Below, in pieces: positions 11,118-22,566 of a DNA stretch of 64,000 nucleotides. Position numbers and translations under genes: made by a program. Source of the stretch: Tetracentron sinense (taxonomy: Eukaryota > Streptophyta > Magnoliopsida > Trochodendrales > Trochodendraceae); contig CM026570.1 in the NCBI GenBank assembly GCA_015143295.1, positions 21,459,250-21,523,249 of the forward strand, read 5' to 3'. How positions within the stretch are numbered: the first letter of the stretch is position 1; each line of letters starts with the position of its first letter. The notes beneath the pieces are model-generated. The model was not told where the DNA came from and ran no database searches. It saw nothing but the letters and a program-made list of their open reading frames with translations.

Positions 11118-14100
11118 TCATTCAATTAATTCTGGGTACTTTGCTTTGACTTCGGCTTCACGCTCCCAAGTAGCTTCTTCCCGAGCATGGTGTTGCCATT
11201 GCACACGAACCAAAGGGATTGTCTTGTTGCGAAGCACCTGATCTCTTCGATCCAAAATATGAACCGCCTTTTCAATCAAGGTGAGATCCTCTCGAATCTC
11301 CAATGGTTCCAAATCTATGACATGCGAAGGATCCGCAATGTACTTCCGAAGCATAGACACATGGAAGACGTTGTGAACTGCAGCCATGTGAGGTGGGAGA
11401 GCTACCCTGTAAGCAACCTCACCAACTCGTGTGATAATCTCAAAAGGCCCAACATACCGAGGACTGAGCTTGCCTCGCTTTCCAAATCTCATGATCCCTT
11501 TGCTAGGAGATACTTTCACAAAAACTTGATCCCCTACTTGAAATTCCAAGTCCCTACGGCGCGTGTCCGCATAACTTTTCTGGCGATCGTGAGCGGCTTT
11601 CAATCGATCCCGAATGATCTTAACTGTGTTTGTAGTTTGCTCAATCAACTCCGGACAAGTACTTTCCTTTCTCCTACCTCATCCCAATAGAGAGGAGACC
11701 TACAACTTCATCCATACATGGCCTCAAATGGTGCCATTTGGATACTTGCCTGATAGCTGTTATTATAGGCGAATTCAACCGAAGGCAAGTGCTCTTCCCA
11801 ACTGCCTCTGAAATCCAACATACAAGCCCGAAGCATGTCTTCAATGACTTGGTTCACTCTCTCGGTTTGTCCATCCGTTTGTGGATGAAAAGCGGTGCTG
11901 AAATCAAGTCGGGAACCCATAGCCTCCTAGAAACTTTTCCAAAATCTTGACGTGAATCTTGGATCCCGATCCGACACAATACTGACGGGCACTCCGTGCA
12001 ACCTCACCACTTCCTTGATGTATAGAGTGGCCAACTGGCTAGAGTTGAAAGTAGTTCGATAGGGTAGGAAGTGTGCAGACTTCGTCAGACGATCTACTAC
12101 AACCCAAATTGCACCTGAGCTCTTTGCCGTTTTTGGCAAGCCAACTATGAAATCCATGGATATGTTCTCCCATTTCCACTCGGGAATAGGAAGGGATTGT
12201 AATAGACTTGCGGGCCGCATGTGTTCTGCTTTTACCTGTTAACACACCAAGCACCGTGCTACATATTCCACAACCTCCCTCTTCATACTCCGCCACCAAA
12301 AGTGACTCTTGAGGTTCTGGTACATCTTTGTACCTCCTGGATGCACTGTGTACTTCGAACGGTGTGCTTCATCCAAAATCTCTCTTCGAAGATCTGCATT
12401 GGCTGGGACGCATAGCCTTCCCTTGAATGTGATAGCACCCCGACTAGTGAGAAAGAAGTCCTCACTACCCTTAGCAACTTCCTTGTCCCGATAAGCCAAC
12501 AATTCAGCATCCGTGGCTTGGTATTCTTGGATCAAATCTATAATGTATGGCCGAACCGTGACATTTGCCAAGATAGGACTACTGACAGAGTCATTCACAC
12601 TAATGTCCAGATTTGCCAAGTCTTCAAGTAGCTTCCATTCCTGCACTAACATGCATGCTAATAACCCCGGAGGTCTTCTACTCAAAGCATCGGCCACTAC
12701 ATTTGCTTTACCCGGGTGGTATTGAATGGTACAATCATAGTCTTTCAAAAATTCCATCCAACGCCGTTGCCTTAGATTCAATTCCTTTTGGGAAAAGAGG
12801 TACTTGAGACTCTTGTGATCAGTGAACACATATAACTCCACCCCATAAAGGTAATGACGCCAAATCTTAAGTGCAAACACGACCGCCGCAAGCTCCAAGT
12901 CGTGCGTGGGATAATTCTTCTCATGCTCCTTCAACTGCCTTGATGCATAGGCAATGAATCTTGTGCTGCATGAGTACACACCCAAGTCCAACGTGTGAGG
13001 CATCACTATACACCTCATACCCATAAGGTCCGGATGGCATAGTAAGGACAGGGGCTGTAGTAAGCCTCTTCTTCAGTTTCGTGAAACTGATCTCGCACTT
13101 ATCACTCCATACAAACTTGGCGTTCTTCCTTGTTAGGTAAGTGAGCGGTGCTGCAAGGCTAGAGAAACCCTCTACGAATCTCCTGTAGTAGCCTGCGAAC
13201 CCCAGAAAGCTGCGTATCTCAGTAATACTCTTGGGCCTCGCCCAACTCATAACCGCTTCGATTTTCTTCGGATCTACCGAGATACCTTCTGCAGAAACAA
13301 CGTGGCCTAGGAATGCCACCTCTTCTAACCAAAACTCACACTTGCTAAGTTTGGTGTAGAGCTTGTGCTCTCTTAGCATTTCCAAAGCAAGGCATAGGTC
13401 GCGTGTGTGATCTTCCCGTGTCTGGGAATAGACCAAAATGTCATCAACAAATACAATCATGCACCTATCAAGATATGGCCGGAACACCCGGTTCATCAAA
13501 TCCATAAAGGCTGCCGGCGCGTTCGTGAGTCCAAAAGGCATCACCAAGAACTCGTAGTGTCCATACCGAGTCCTGAAAGCAGTTTTGGGAACATCTTCCA
13601 CCTTAATCTTCAACTGGTGATAACCCGATCGAAGATCTATCTTTGAGAAAAATCTCGCTCCCTTCAACTGATCGAACAAGTCATCAATCCTAGGCAAGGG
13701 ATACCTATTCTTTATAGTGACTTTGTTCAATTGCCTGTAATCGACGCACATCCGCATCGAGCCATCTTTCTTCTTAACAAACAACACCGGGGCACCCCAC
13801 GGTGAGACACTTGGTCGAATGAAACCAAGACCTTGTAATTCTTCCAACTGGGTCTTTAACTCTTTGAGTTCAATAGGGGCCATTCTATACGGAGCCCTGA
13901 AAACAGGAACTGTGCCTGGTGCAAGCTCGATCATAAACTCAATCTCCCTGTCTGGAGGCAATCTTGGCAACTCCTCTGGAAATACATCCAGGAATTCACT
14001 CACAACCAGAATAGTCGATGAGTCCTTTGCCTCGGGGTTAGCTAAGCTCAACGCCGCAAAGCGGGCAATGTCTCTACTTCTCAACCCTCGAAAGTGAAAT

Positions 14101-15833
14101 GGTTTGACTTCTATCGGCTTGAAGAGTACCATCTTCTCAAAGCAAGCTACATGCCCATGATGTGTTGCTAACCAATCCATTCCCAATATAACATCAAAGT
14201 CTTGGAATCCAAGGACGATGAGATCAACTGCCAACTCGTGGCTTCCAACTTGGACCGCACTATTTCTATACACTTTATCTGCCACTACTGTTTTGCCGAG
14301 GGGAGTCGAAATGGCTAACTCCAGTTTTAGCTGACTTGGCTCTACAGACTAGCCTTCTGAAAAACTCGGCGAGACAAATGAATGAGTAGACCCGGTATCA
14401 ATCAACACTCGAGCCAAATTCTCATTTACTAGTAGGGTTCCTGAAATTTTAACTAGCGGAGTTAATCCATGCATCAACAGTGTATACATGTAGGTATATA
14501 TATATATAGCATACCAAGTACGTACACAAGGAATAAAACATAACATAACAATCATGAATAAAGAAAATAACTCCAAATGCGTACCTTGCACCACATCGTC
14601 AGATGCATGTGCATCACCCTCTGTCAAGGCAAAAACTCGCCCCTGGTTCGCCTGGTGAGGCGGAGGTGTAGACCGGGTAGTCTGGGATGATGCCTGATAT
14701 GATCCTGCTGGGTGTGCTGGGGGCTTAATCCCCTGAGACTGGCCTGGTAAATGCCGACTGGGGCAGTCCCTGATCATATGGCCCTGGCGACCACAATGAA
14801 AACATCCACCCGATACCCTTCAGCAATCTCCTGCCGGGTGCCTTCGGCCGCACGAAGTGCAGACCTCGTGTGTATAGGTCGGAGGGGCCGGAGGTGGAGC
14901 ATACCTCATCGTCTGAGGTGCAACAGGCCGTGGGGCCGGAAGAGCCTGAGGTCGCGGTGCCTGAGGCACATACTGTCGTGGAGCTGGAGGCGCATAAGAT
15001 GGCCTCATCAGTGGTGCTGGCCACGCATACTGATAAGGGCCGGTACGAGCCCGCCTCTCTGGAGGTGCTGAACTACTAGCTTGGCCTCTCGCCAACTCCC
15101 TCTTCTTGGACACTGCCTCTGAATTGGCCTCGACCAATAAGGCTTTGTCTACTACCTCAGGGTAGGTAGCATGTCTGAAGACCGAAACCTTCTCCATGAT
15201 AACATCTTTGAGCCCTTGCTCAAACCTTCTTGCCTTCATTGCCTCGGTGGCAACCATGTGAGTCGCGAAGCGTGATAACTCCGAGAACTTGGCCTCGTAT
15301 TGTGCCACCGACATCAAACCTTGCTCGAGGTTGATGAATTCTCTCTCTTTCTTTTCCTGTGCTCCAATCGGAAAATACTTCTTGTAAAAAGCGTCCTTGA
15401 ACGCATCCCTAGTCCAAGGTTGACCCTGCATGGTCAATTCTAGCATCCTCAATGCGGACAACCACCAATGGTGGGCTTCACCTTCTAGCATGAAAACTGC
15501 CCATGCTACTCTATCCTCCTCTGTAGGCGAGAGGACCGCAAAGATCTTCTCCATCTGGAGGATCTATGCCTCCGCAGCAAGAGGGTCCACACTCCCATGG
15601 AATGGTGGAGGCCTCAATCTCCTGAATGCCTCAACTCCAGCTGTACGATGTACTGGAGCTGCGGGCGGTGGAGTAGGTGCCGCCGACGATGGTATAGCTT
15701 GCCGAGCCGCCAGTATAGCGAGTGTCTCAGCAATAGAGCCTAAGACCTGGGAGAGGTCCGGCTACTCATCCTCATCTCTGGATGAAGATGAAGCTCTGGT
15801 GTGTGGTCCACGACCCCGTGTGCCCCACCTCAT
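11118..15833 (-). pseudogene. gag-pol: Tekay gag-pol coding region of element D (broken)
   Basis: Read from 15833 leftwards. Gag has a retrotransposon-gag domain (HHWWLSALRM, FINLEQGLMSVAQYEAKFSELSRF), a proline-rich linker, a CTSCGRRHPAGDC knuckle and a GRQGHMIRDCP knuckle. Protease follows with [10 protein letters not shown] (~14,380). RT has [31 protein letters not shown] and catalytic FVDDILVYS (~13,430). RNase H has [13 protein letters not shown] and the [21 protein letters not shown] end. Integrase has HPGG...HFWW...CLVCQ, then [15 protein letters not shown] and GQTERVN carrying D, D and E. The C-terminal stretch near 11,120-11,300 is a chromodomain-like [11 protein letters not shown]...VQWQHH...EATWE. 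About six breaks make it non-functional. Confidence 0.88.
14441..14584 (-). other. 144-bp intron-like segment in Tekay element D
   Basis: In element sense it starts GTACGCATTTGG and ends AAAATTTCAG. It is AT-rich and lies between the zinc knuckle and the protease motif. The Tekay copy at 54272 has a segment of identical length and boundaries at 58528-58671, so it belongs to the family rather than being decay of one copy. Splicing is inferred only. Confidence 0.5.
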
Positions 15834-16177
15834 GACTAAAGTCCTGAGAACAATAGCACCACATGAGTCTCACTTGAAACCACAATTTATCGCATTTCCA
15901 TTTCACAATAATTCAAGTGGCATTATGTGTATAATATAATACCAATATGCATCGCATCACAACCATCAGTGTATTTACAATATTATACCTTGGTGTTCTA
16001 GCGCTCCTAAGACTCGTACCTGGTTGAAACAACCATTTTGACTAAGACTAACGATTAGTCTTTCACTTGGATCAAGACTCGCTTCCGACTTACTTCCTTC
16101 CTAACTCGTTTCCCAACATATGCTCTTGTCAAGCCGTGGTATTCGATTCTAAATGACCCTAAAGACCTAAAGCCTAA

Positions 16178-16189
16178 GCTCTGATACCA
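16178..16189 (-). other. Primer-binding site of Tekay element D
   Basis: TGGTATCAGAGC in element sense, complementary to initiator-Met tRNA, four bases inside the 5' LTR. Confidence 0.9.
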
Positions 16190-16483
16190 CTTCTGTCGCG
16201 ACCCAAAACCCACCCTAGGAGTTAGAGTGAACTTTGGACGACTAATCATGACTTGCTTGACAACCAACCTGCCAAACCCACAGAGCATATACAATAGAGG
16301 ACATTATAGCGGAAACATAACCATAAAGCACAGCGGAAGTCTACCAAACCTCTATGTATATACATACGGAAATCCAAGTTTATACAAAAAGAATCCAAAA
16401 GAAAGTGCGGACAGACCCGCCAAAATACATGAAGGTATATCTCCCATCTCACCCACAGCTATCCACTCAGAATCTACAACCAC

Positions 16484-16603
16484 CTAATGGTAACACTCTA
16501 CTGGAGGTTCCTCCAAAGGTTCCTCAACGTACTCCTCTTCCATCCATGGACCAGGAGCACAAACATCAAATGGAGCAGCAGCTCCCTCAGAACCTGCCGA
16601 CAT
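16484..16603 (-). CDS. Conserved 39-residue LTR reading frame (copy 3)
   Basis: Again exactly 120 bp with the same start and stop. It has a few residue differences from copies 1 and 4. Confidence 0.3.
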   Translation of the reverse strand: MSAGSEGAAAPFDVCAPGPWMEEEYVEEPLEEPPVECYH

Positions 16604-16926
16604 AAGAAGTACGGCTGAGCATGGAATACTCAGCGGATACTAAATACTAACCAACAATTATAGCATAAAAATGAAAATACATAGATCAGGAGCAATTCAT
16701 ATTTCGTAGAAAGCCGATAAAACCTCTTGAAAACATCGTGCACTTGACTTGACTTAAAGTACCATTTTCGTGCTTGAAAACTCATCTTGTCTATCTTGCT
16801 TGATTCTTGTATGTCGTGTCATGTCATGCATGTCATGCGTGCTTGCTTGTGATCATGTAACTTGTGAGATACTCTTGTAAGATGTACTTGTGAGATGCGC
16901 TTGTGAGATGCCTTGAGAGGGAAGGG

Positions 16927-17530
16927 AGAACACGTTGTGCTGTGAACAGTGCCGAACATGTTGTGCTGTGAACAGTGCCGAACACGTTGTGCTGTGAATA
17001 GTGCCGAACACGTTGTGCTGTGAACAGTGCCGAACACGTTGTGCTGTGAACAGTGCCATCAAACGTTGTGCTGTGAATAGTGTTGAACACGTTGTCCGTT
17101 GTGAATAGTGCCGAACACGTTGTGCTGTGAATAGTGTTGGACACGTTGTGCTGTGAACAGTGCCGAACACGTTGTGCTGTGAACAGTGCTGAACACGTTG
17201 TGCTGTGAACAGTGCCAAACACGTTGTGCTGTGAACAGTGCTGAACACGTTGTGCTGTGAATAGTACCGAACACGTTGTGCTGTGAACAGTGCTGAACAC
17301 GTTGTGCTGTGAACAGTGCCAAACACGTTGTGCTGTGAACAGTGCTGAACACGTTGTACTGTGAACAGTACCAAACACGTTGTGCTGTGAACAGTGCTGA
17401 ACACGTTGTGCTGTGAACAGTGCTGAACACAATGTCCGTTGTGGATAGTGCCGAACACGTTGTCCGTTGTGGATAGTGCCGAACACGTTATCCGTTGTGG
17501 ATAGTGCCGAACACGTTGTGCTGTACAACG
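16927..17530 (-). repeat. 26-bp tandem array in 5' LTR of Tekay element D
   Basis: About twenty-two units of the same repeat as 9999-10530, with a different order of variant units. The open frames of 230-262 residues across it are artefacts of the stop-free unit. Confidence 0.92.
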
Positions 17531-17993
17531 TACCCGTTGTTGCTGTACAACGTACCCGTTGAGTTGCACAACGTACCCGTTGTTGCTATACAACGTATGC
17601 ACAACGTATATGTTGTCTATGCGTTGTCTGTGCCTTAACAAAGCACGTTGTCAGAGCATGCCCTTAGCACCTTCCGAGCTACGTCCTTAGCGCCTTCCGA
17701 GCTACGATTGCCTTAGTGCATAACCGAGCTACGTCCTTAGTGCCTTCCGAGCTACGTCCTTAGTGCCTAACCGAGCTACGTTTTCCTGCAGGTCCAGACT
17801 GTTTTGGCCATATCTTTTGACTCATTCGTCCGATTTTGACGATTCAACTTGCGTTGGGTTCGTACTTTGAAAAGAAACATTTCTGACGTTTCAGAATTTC
17901 CAATTTATTCCTTATTTATTAATTATACCTCCTTAAAGGCAAAATGGCAACGAAGTGTCATGCATAAAATGTGAAAAGGTCCGGGGCTCTACA

Positions 17994-17998
17994 TATAC
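17994..17998. repeat. Target-site duplication TATAC (right)
   Basis: Copy of 8199-8203, flanking the Tekay element. Confidence 0.92.
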
Positions 17999-18247
17999 AA
18001 ATTTTGTAAAGCCTAGAAATACAGCTCCTAGAGTGAATGCGATGAGGAATCAAATTACTTTTAGAAGAAATCTTCCTCCTCTCCCAAGATTCATACCCAC
18101 ATGTCACTTTTGTGCTGTGAGAGGTCACATTCGACCAAATTGTAATGCTTTTAGGAGAGCTCCTCAAATGGTTCATGAAACCAAAATCAAAGTCAAGGGA
18201 CTCTTCAAAGGCAGATTCAGGTTCTGGCTGAAAAGTCTAGAATATTG
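17999..18247 (+). CDS. gag: Sirevirus gag, 3' part with second zinc knuckle
   Basis: Continuation of the Sirevirus gag after the Tekay insertion. It is a basic, proline-rich stretch carrying a second CX2CX4HX4C knuckle ([14 protein letters not shown], ~18103-18144). A double knuckle is common in Sirevirus gag. It ends about where the pol frame begins (18245), so gag and pol abut or slightly overlap. Confidence 0.82.
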
Positions 18248-21200
18248 AGCGAAGATGTTAATAGAATTGCTCAAATCTCTATGACAAGAACTGGTCAATT
18301 TATTCCAAATGATTATTCAAGAGGAAAGAATTTGACTAATCAAAAAGCTAGAACTGAACAAAATAGGAAAAGGTCAAGGAGGACAAAAAGGAAAAAGGTT
18401 TCTAATACACAGTTTAATGATCACAGATCTAAACAAGGTTTAAAGACTGTGTATGTAAGAAAGGATGACCTGAAGTGCTTCATCATTCACACTGCCTTGA
18501 AAGCCCAAAACATAGAAATGTGGTACTTCGACAGTGGGTGTTCTCAGCATATGACAGGTAACAAGTCCTTATTTACTCAATTTGAGGACTGTCCAGATGG
18601 GACTGTTACTTTTGGTGATGGAAGCAAGTCTTTAGTAAAGGGGAAGGGTATCATCGATTCACCAGGCATACCAAAATTGAAAGATGCCTTGTTTGTTGAA
18701 GGACTGAAAGCTAATTTAATTAGCATAAGTCAACTATGTGATGATAACCATGCTGTGCACTTTACCCAAAATAAATGCTTAGTCATTAATGGTAAAGGTA
18801 AGTGTGTTCTAGAAGGGTTGAGAACCACTGACAATTGCTACGGCTTAATTCCCAGTCCTAATCCCTCAAATGTCTGTTATAAGACTAAAATTGAGGAGGT
18901 TGATTTGTGGCACCGAAGACTAGGTCACATGAACTTCAAAGACCTATGTAAAATCTCTAAGCAAGAGCTTGTAAGAGGTGTTCCCAAACTAGGAAAGCCT
19001 TCTATTGCTGTGTGTGGGCCATGCCAAATTGGTAAACAAATTAGAACCCCACATAAGAAGACTTCAAGTATTGCTACTTCATATCCACTGGAATTAATTC
19101 ATATGGATCTAATGGGTCCTACAAGAACTGAAAGCCTAGGTGGAAAGCGATACATCCTAGTCATGGTTGATGATTTCTCAAGAATGTCATGGGTGGCATT
19201 TATAAGAGAGAAATCCGATGCTTTTGACAATTTGAAAAGTATTTGCTTGAAAATTCAAAATGAGAAAAGATGCCCAATCACTCGAATTCGAAGTGATCAT
19301 GGAAAGGAGTTTGAAAACTCTAAGTACAACGACTTTTGTGATGAGTCGGGTATCAAACATAAATTTTCTGCACCTATTACACCTCAGCAGAATGGTGTAG
19401 TAGAGAGGAAGAACAGGGTTCTCCAAGAGATGGCTAGAGTTATGCTTCATAGCAACAATCTAGCTTCTCATTTCTGGGCTGAGGCAGTTAACACTGCTTG
19501 CTATATAGTTAATAGAGTTTTTGTAAGACCTGGAATAAGGAAAACCCCATATGAGTTGTGGAATAACAAAAAACCCAGTGTCAAGTACTTTCGAGTATTC
19601 AGAAGTAAATGCTATATCCTTAAGGATAGAGAGCAACTGGGCAAATTTGAATCCCGGAGTGATGAAGGGATATTTCTTGGATATTCCACCAACAGTAGAG
19701 CTTATCGAGTGTATAACTTGAGAACCTCTACGATAATGGAGTCCATAAATGTAGTTGTGGATGACTCCGGTGTTGAAAATGTGCAACTTGAGGATGATGA
19801 AAGTGCTGAAAATGAAAATGTTGAAACTGTTTCAACTCCACCTATAAATAAGCAATCATCTCCATCAAAACCTACACATTCTAAGGTCATGAGTCCTCAC
19901 ACCCCCACTGATATAATTGGTGATCTTGAAAGTGGAGTGAGAACGAGGAAACAAATTGAAAATGAAGTTAGCTACATTTACTATACTTCATCTTTTGAAC
20001 CCAAGAATGTAGCTGAAGCTCTTTCAGATGATAATTGGATAAATGCAATGCAAGAAGAGTTACTTCAGTTTACTAGGAATGATGTTTGGTATTTAGTACC
20101 TAGGCCTAACAATACAAATGTGATAGGTACCAAATGGATTTTCAAGAACAAATCTGATGAAAAAGGTACTATCATAAGAAATAAGGCTAGGTTAGTTGCA
20201 CAAGGATACACCCAAATTGAAGGTATTGACTTCGATGAAACCTTTGCTCCTGTAGCCAGGCTAGAATCAATAAGAATTCTTCTAGCTGTGGCTTGCCATA
20301 TGAAATTCAAACTTTTTCAAATGGATGTTAAGAGTGCCTTTCTGAATGCCATTCTTCAGGAGGAAGTCTATGTGGAACAACCAAAAGGGTTTGAAGATCC
20401 ACATCACCTTGATCAAGTCTATCGGCTAAAAAGGGCTCTCTATGGTTTAAAACAAGCTCCAAGAGCTTGGTATGAGAGACTGACTACTTATCTCTTGGAA
20501 AACGGATTTTCGAGAGGGGGAGTAGACAGAACCCTTTTCATAAAGAATGTGAAAGGTGATATTGTCATCGCCCAGATATATGTTGATGACATAGTGTTTG
20601 GTTCCACATTAGACTTACATGCTCTTTCATTTGCTGAACAAATGAAAAATGAATTTGAAATGAGCATGGTTGGTGAGCTAAGTGTCTTCCTTGGTCTTCA
20701 GATCAAGCAATTGGATTCTGGGATCTCAGTATCTCAAATCAAATATGCTAAAAATCTAGTGAAGAAATTTGGCATGAGCTCTGCTAAGCATGTAAGGACT
20801 CCTATGAGTTCTACTACAAAACTTAGTAAAGATGCTACAGGCAAAGATGTTGATCAAACTTCTTATAGAAGCATGATTGGTAGTTTACTCTACCTAACTG
20901 CTACTAGACCTGACATAGCCTTTAGTGTTAGTGCATGTGCCCGCTATCAAGCGAGCCCAAAAGAGTCTCACTTGCTTGCAGTTAAGCTTATCATTCGATA
21001 TGTGAGTGGAACTCTATCATTTGGCCTCTTGTATTCTTTTGATACAAATGCCACGATAGTTGGATATTCCGATGCCAATTGGGCCGGAAATGCTGATGAT
21101 AGGAAGAGCACCTCTGGAGGATGTTTCTATATTGGAAACTGCTTAGTTGTTTGGCTTAGCAAAAAGCAGAATTCAATTTCATTGTCCACTGCAGAAGCTG

Positions 21201-21523
21201 AGTACATAGCAGCTGGCAGTTGTTGCACTCAACTTCTGTGGATGAAGCAGATGTTGAAAGATTACGGGATTGAACAAAGCACTATGACTGTGTATTGTGA
21301 TAATTCAAGTGCTATCAATATTTCCAAAAATCCCGTTCAACATTCTCGCACAAAACACATAGACATTAGACATCACTTCATCCGTGATCTTGTTGAGCAA
21401 AAGGTTGTGTCTATAGAGTATGTCCAAACAGAGAATCAATTTGCGGACATTCTTACAAAACCCTTAGATTCCCTTAGGTTTGAACTCCTTAGGAAATCCA
21501 TAGGTTTGTGCGGAGTTGAGTAA
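18245..21523 (+). CDS. pol: Sirevirus pol polyprotein, 1092 residues, looks whole
   Basis: Domains follow the copia order. The protease has [11 protein letters not shown] at ~92-102. The GAG-pre-integrase zinc region has [11 protein letters not shown]...CGPCQIGKQ at ~222-265. The integrase core has HMDLMGP (~287), IRSDHGKEF (~348) and NGVVERKNR (~386) supplying D, D and E. RT has the [12 protein letters not shown] entry, [11 protein letters not shown] and catalytic YVDDIVFGS (~778). RNase H has [17 protein letters not shown] (~973) and ends in the [10 protein letters not shown] and ADILTKPL signatures. The chain makes cDNA and integrates it. The single uninterrupted frame and ~1% LTR difference suggest a young copy, though the element itself is disrupted by the gag insertion. 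Confidence 0.93.
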   Translation: MSEDVNRIAQISMTRTGQFIPNDYSRGKNLTNQKARTEQNRKRSRRTKRKKVSNTQFNDHRSKQGLKTVYVRKDDLKCFIIHTALKAQNIEMWYFDSGCSQHMTGNKSLFTQFEDCPDGTVTFGDGSKSLVKGKGIIDSPGIPKLKDALFVEGLKANLISISQLCDDNHAVHFTQNKCLVINGKGKCVLEGLRTTDNCYGLIPSPNPSNVCYKTKIEEVDLWHRRLGHMNFKDLCKISKQELVRGVPKLGKPSIAVCGPCQIGKQIRTPHKKTSSIATSYPLELIHMDLMGPTRTESLGGKRYILVMVDDFSRMSWVAFIREKSDAFDNLKSICLKIQNEKRCPITRIRSDHGKEFENSKYNDFCDESGIKHKFSAPITPQQNGVVERKNRVLQEMARVMLHSNNLASHFWAEAVNTACYIVNRVFVRPGIRKTPYELWNNKKPSVKYFRVFRSKCYILKDREQLGKFESRSDEGIFLGYSTNSRAYRVYNLRTSTIMESINVVVDDSGVENVQLEDDESAENENVETVSTPPINKQSSPSKPTHSKVMSPHTPTDIIGDLESGVRTRKQIENEVSYIYYTSSFEPKNVAEALSDDNWINAMQEELLQFTRNDVWYLVPRPNNTNVIGTKWIFKNKSDEKGTIIRNKARLVAQGYTQIEGIDFDETFAPVARLESIRILLAVACHMKFKLFQMDVKSAFLNAILQEEVYVEQPKGFEDPHHLDQVYRLKRALYGLKQAPRAWYERLTTYLLENGFSRGGVDRTLFIKNVKGDIVIAQIYVDDIVFGSTLDLHALSFAEQMKNEFEMSMVGELSVFLGLQIKQLDSGISVSQIKYAKNLVKKFGMSSAKHVRTPMSSTTKLSKDATGKDVDQTSYRSMIGSLLYLTATRPDIAFSVSACARYQASPKESHLLAVKLIIRYVSGTLSFGLLYSFDTNATIVGYSDANWAGNADDRKSTSGGCFYIGNCLVVWLSKKQNSISLSTAEAEYIAAGSCCTQLLWMKQMLKDYGIEQSTMTVYCDNSSAINISKNPVQHSRTKHIDIRHHFIRDLVEQKVVSIEYVQTENQFADILTKPLDSLRFELLRKSIGLCGVE

Positions 21524-22561
21524 AGATGTACTTGTTTCATAGCCTATGTGTTCTTCATGTTCTATTTATGTCATAGAGCTATTTTTTTTGTTATTTTCTT
21601 TAATTAATAAAAATCCAAAAACATTCAAAAAATTGAAAAATATTACAAAAAATAATGTGTTTGTATGACCTTCTTTCCTATCATTTTTCTTAAAGTTATT
21701 TCCTTGAAATCATATTTGAACATATAATGCAAGGATAAATATTTCATAGGATTGAATAAATTAGGATAGGTCAACAGTTGGTTTGATCTTGTGATTGAAT
21801 TTGGTCCTGCTAACTAATCTCAGTTAGAGTTGAGTAAACAAAGATGTTATATGTTGCACATGCACTCTGACTGATTCTTTAGATGGTATTAGTTCCTATT
21901 TAAAGGTTCTGATATTATACCATATGGTTCCCTAGATTAATCAAATCTAGTATAACCAATGTAATAAAAAATTCCATAAGGTGAGCCCCCTAGTTATAAA
22001 AATTATTGACATGGAGAGGATTACCTGTCAGTTTGTGTGATATCTACTAGTGAATGCAAACAGTGAGTAATGGCTACCTAGACAAACAGTAGGTATCTAT
22101 ATGGATTGCTAGTGAGAAAGCCCCCACTGTCATTAGAAAGAGCTACCTTCTCACTTGTGTGAAAGTCACCAATGTGCTAAAAACTATATATGTGTACTCC
22201 AAAAAGAATTTTTACAATGAGTACAATTTGACTGAAAAAGAAATGAAATAACTTTGTTAGTCAAATTTGGGGTAAAAATTGCTCATCATATAAGTATGAA
22301 TGTTTATTGGTTTTAAAACTAGTTTTTGAAAATTTTAGAGTCCCATTTGAGCTATAATGTCAAAATCTAGCTTAAGGAAGGAAACCAATTCAAAGAGTCA
22401 GGTAATGAATTTTGATTTCACACTAACATTACTTCTAATTGTTTCTTGACTCTGATTGTGAATTTGATGCAAATACCAAAATTAATCACCTTTGAAAATC
22501 AATTATTGTTTACATAATCCTTATTTATGACTATACTTGATATATAAATTCTTGGGTGATT
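21524..22561 (+). other. Sirevirus non-coding region after pol
   Basis: AT-rich DNA between pol and the nested solo LTR. I see no reading frame, array or palindrome of note. Long regions between pol and the 3' LTR are normal in Sireviruses. Confidence 0.7.
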
Positions 22562-22566
22562 ATTCT
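22562..22566. repeat. Target-site duplication ATTCT (left) of solo LTR
   Basis: Matches ATTCT at 23907-23911. Confidence 0.75.

Larger units (their letters stand above)
8204..17993 (-). mobile_element. Tekay-type (chromovirus) Ty3/gypsy element D, nested in Sirevirus gag
   Basis: A complete structural unit of 9790 bp with TG...CA ends, TSD TATAC on both sides, LTRs at 8204-11016 (3' in element sense) and 16194-17993 (5'), Met PBS and polypurine tract. The parts in element order are gag, protease, RT, RNase H, integrase and a C-terminal chromodomain, the Tekay/Del order. The coding region carries roughly half a dozen breaks. The two LTRs differ in length by about 1 kb but are otherwise only 1-2% different by eye, so the insertion is recent and post-dates the Sirevirus. 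Confidence 0.93.
16194..17993 (-). mobile_element. 5' LTR of Tekay element D (1800 bp)
   Basis: Partner of 8204-11016 with the same ends. It is about 1 kb shorter. It includes its own version of the 26-bp array (16927-17530), the short GAGCTACG array (17660-17785) and the 120-bp reading frame. Confidence 0.92.
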
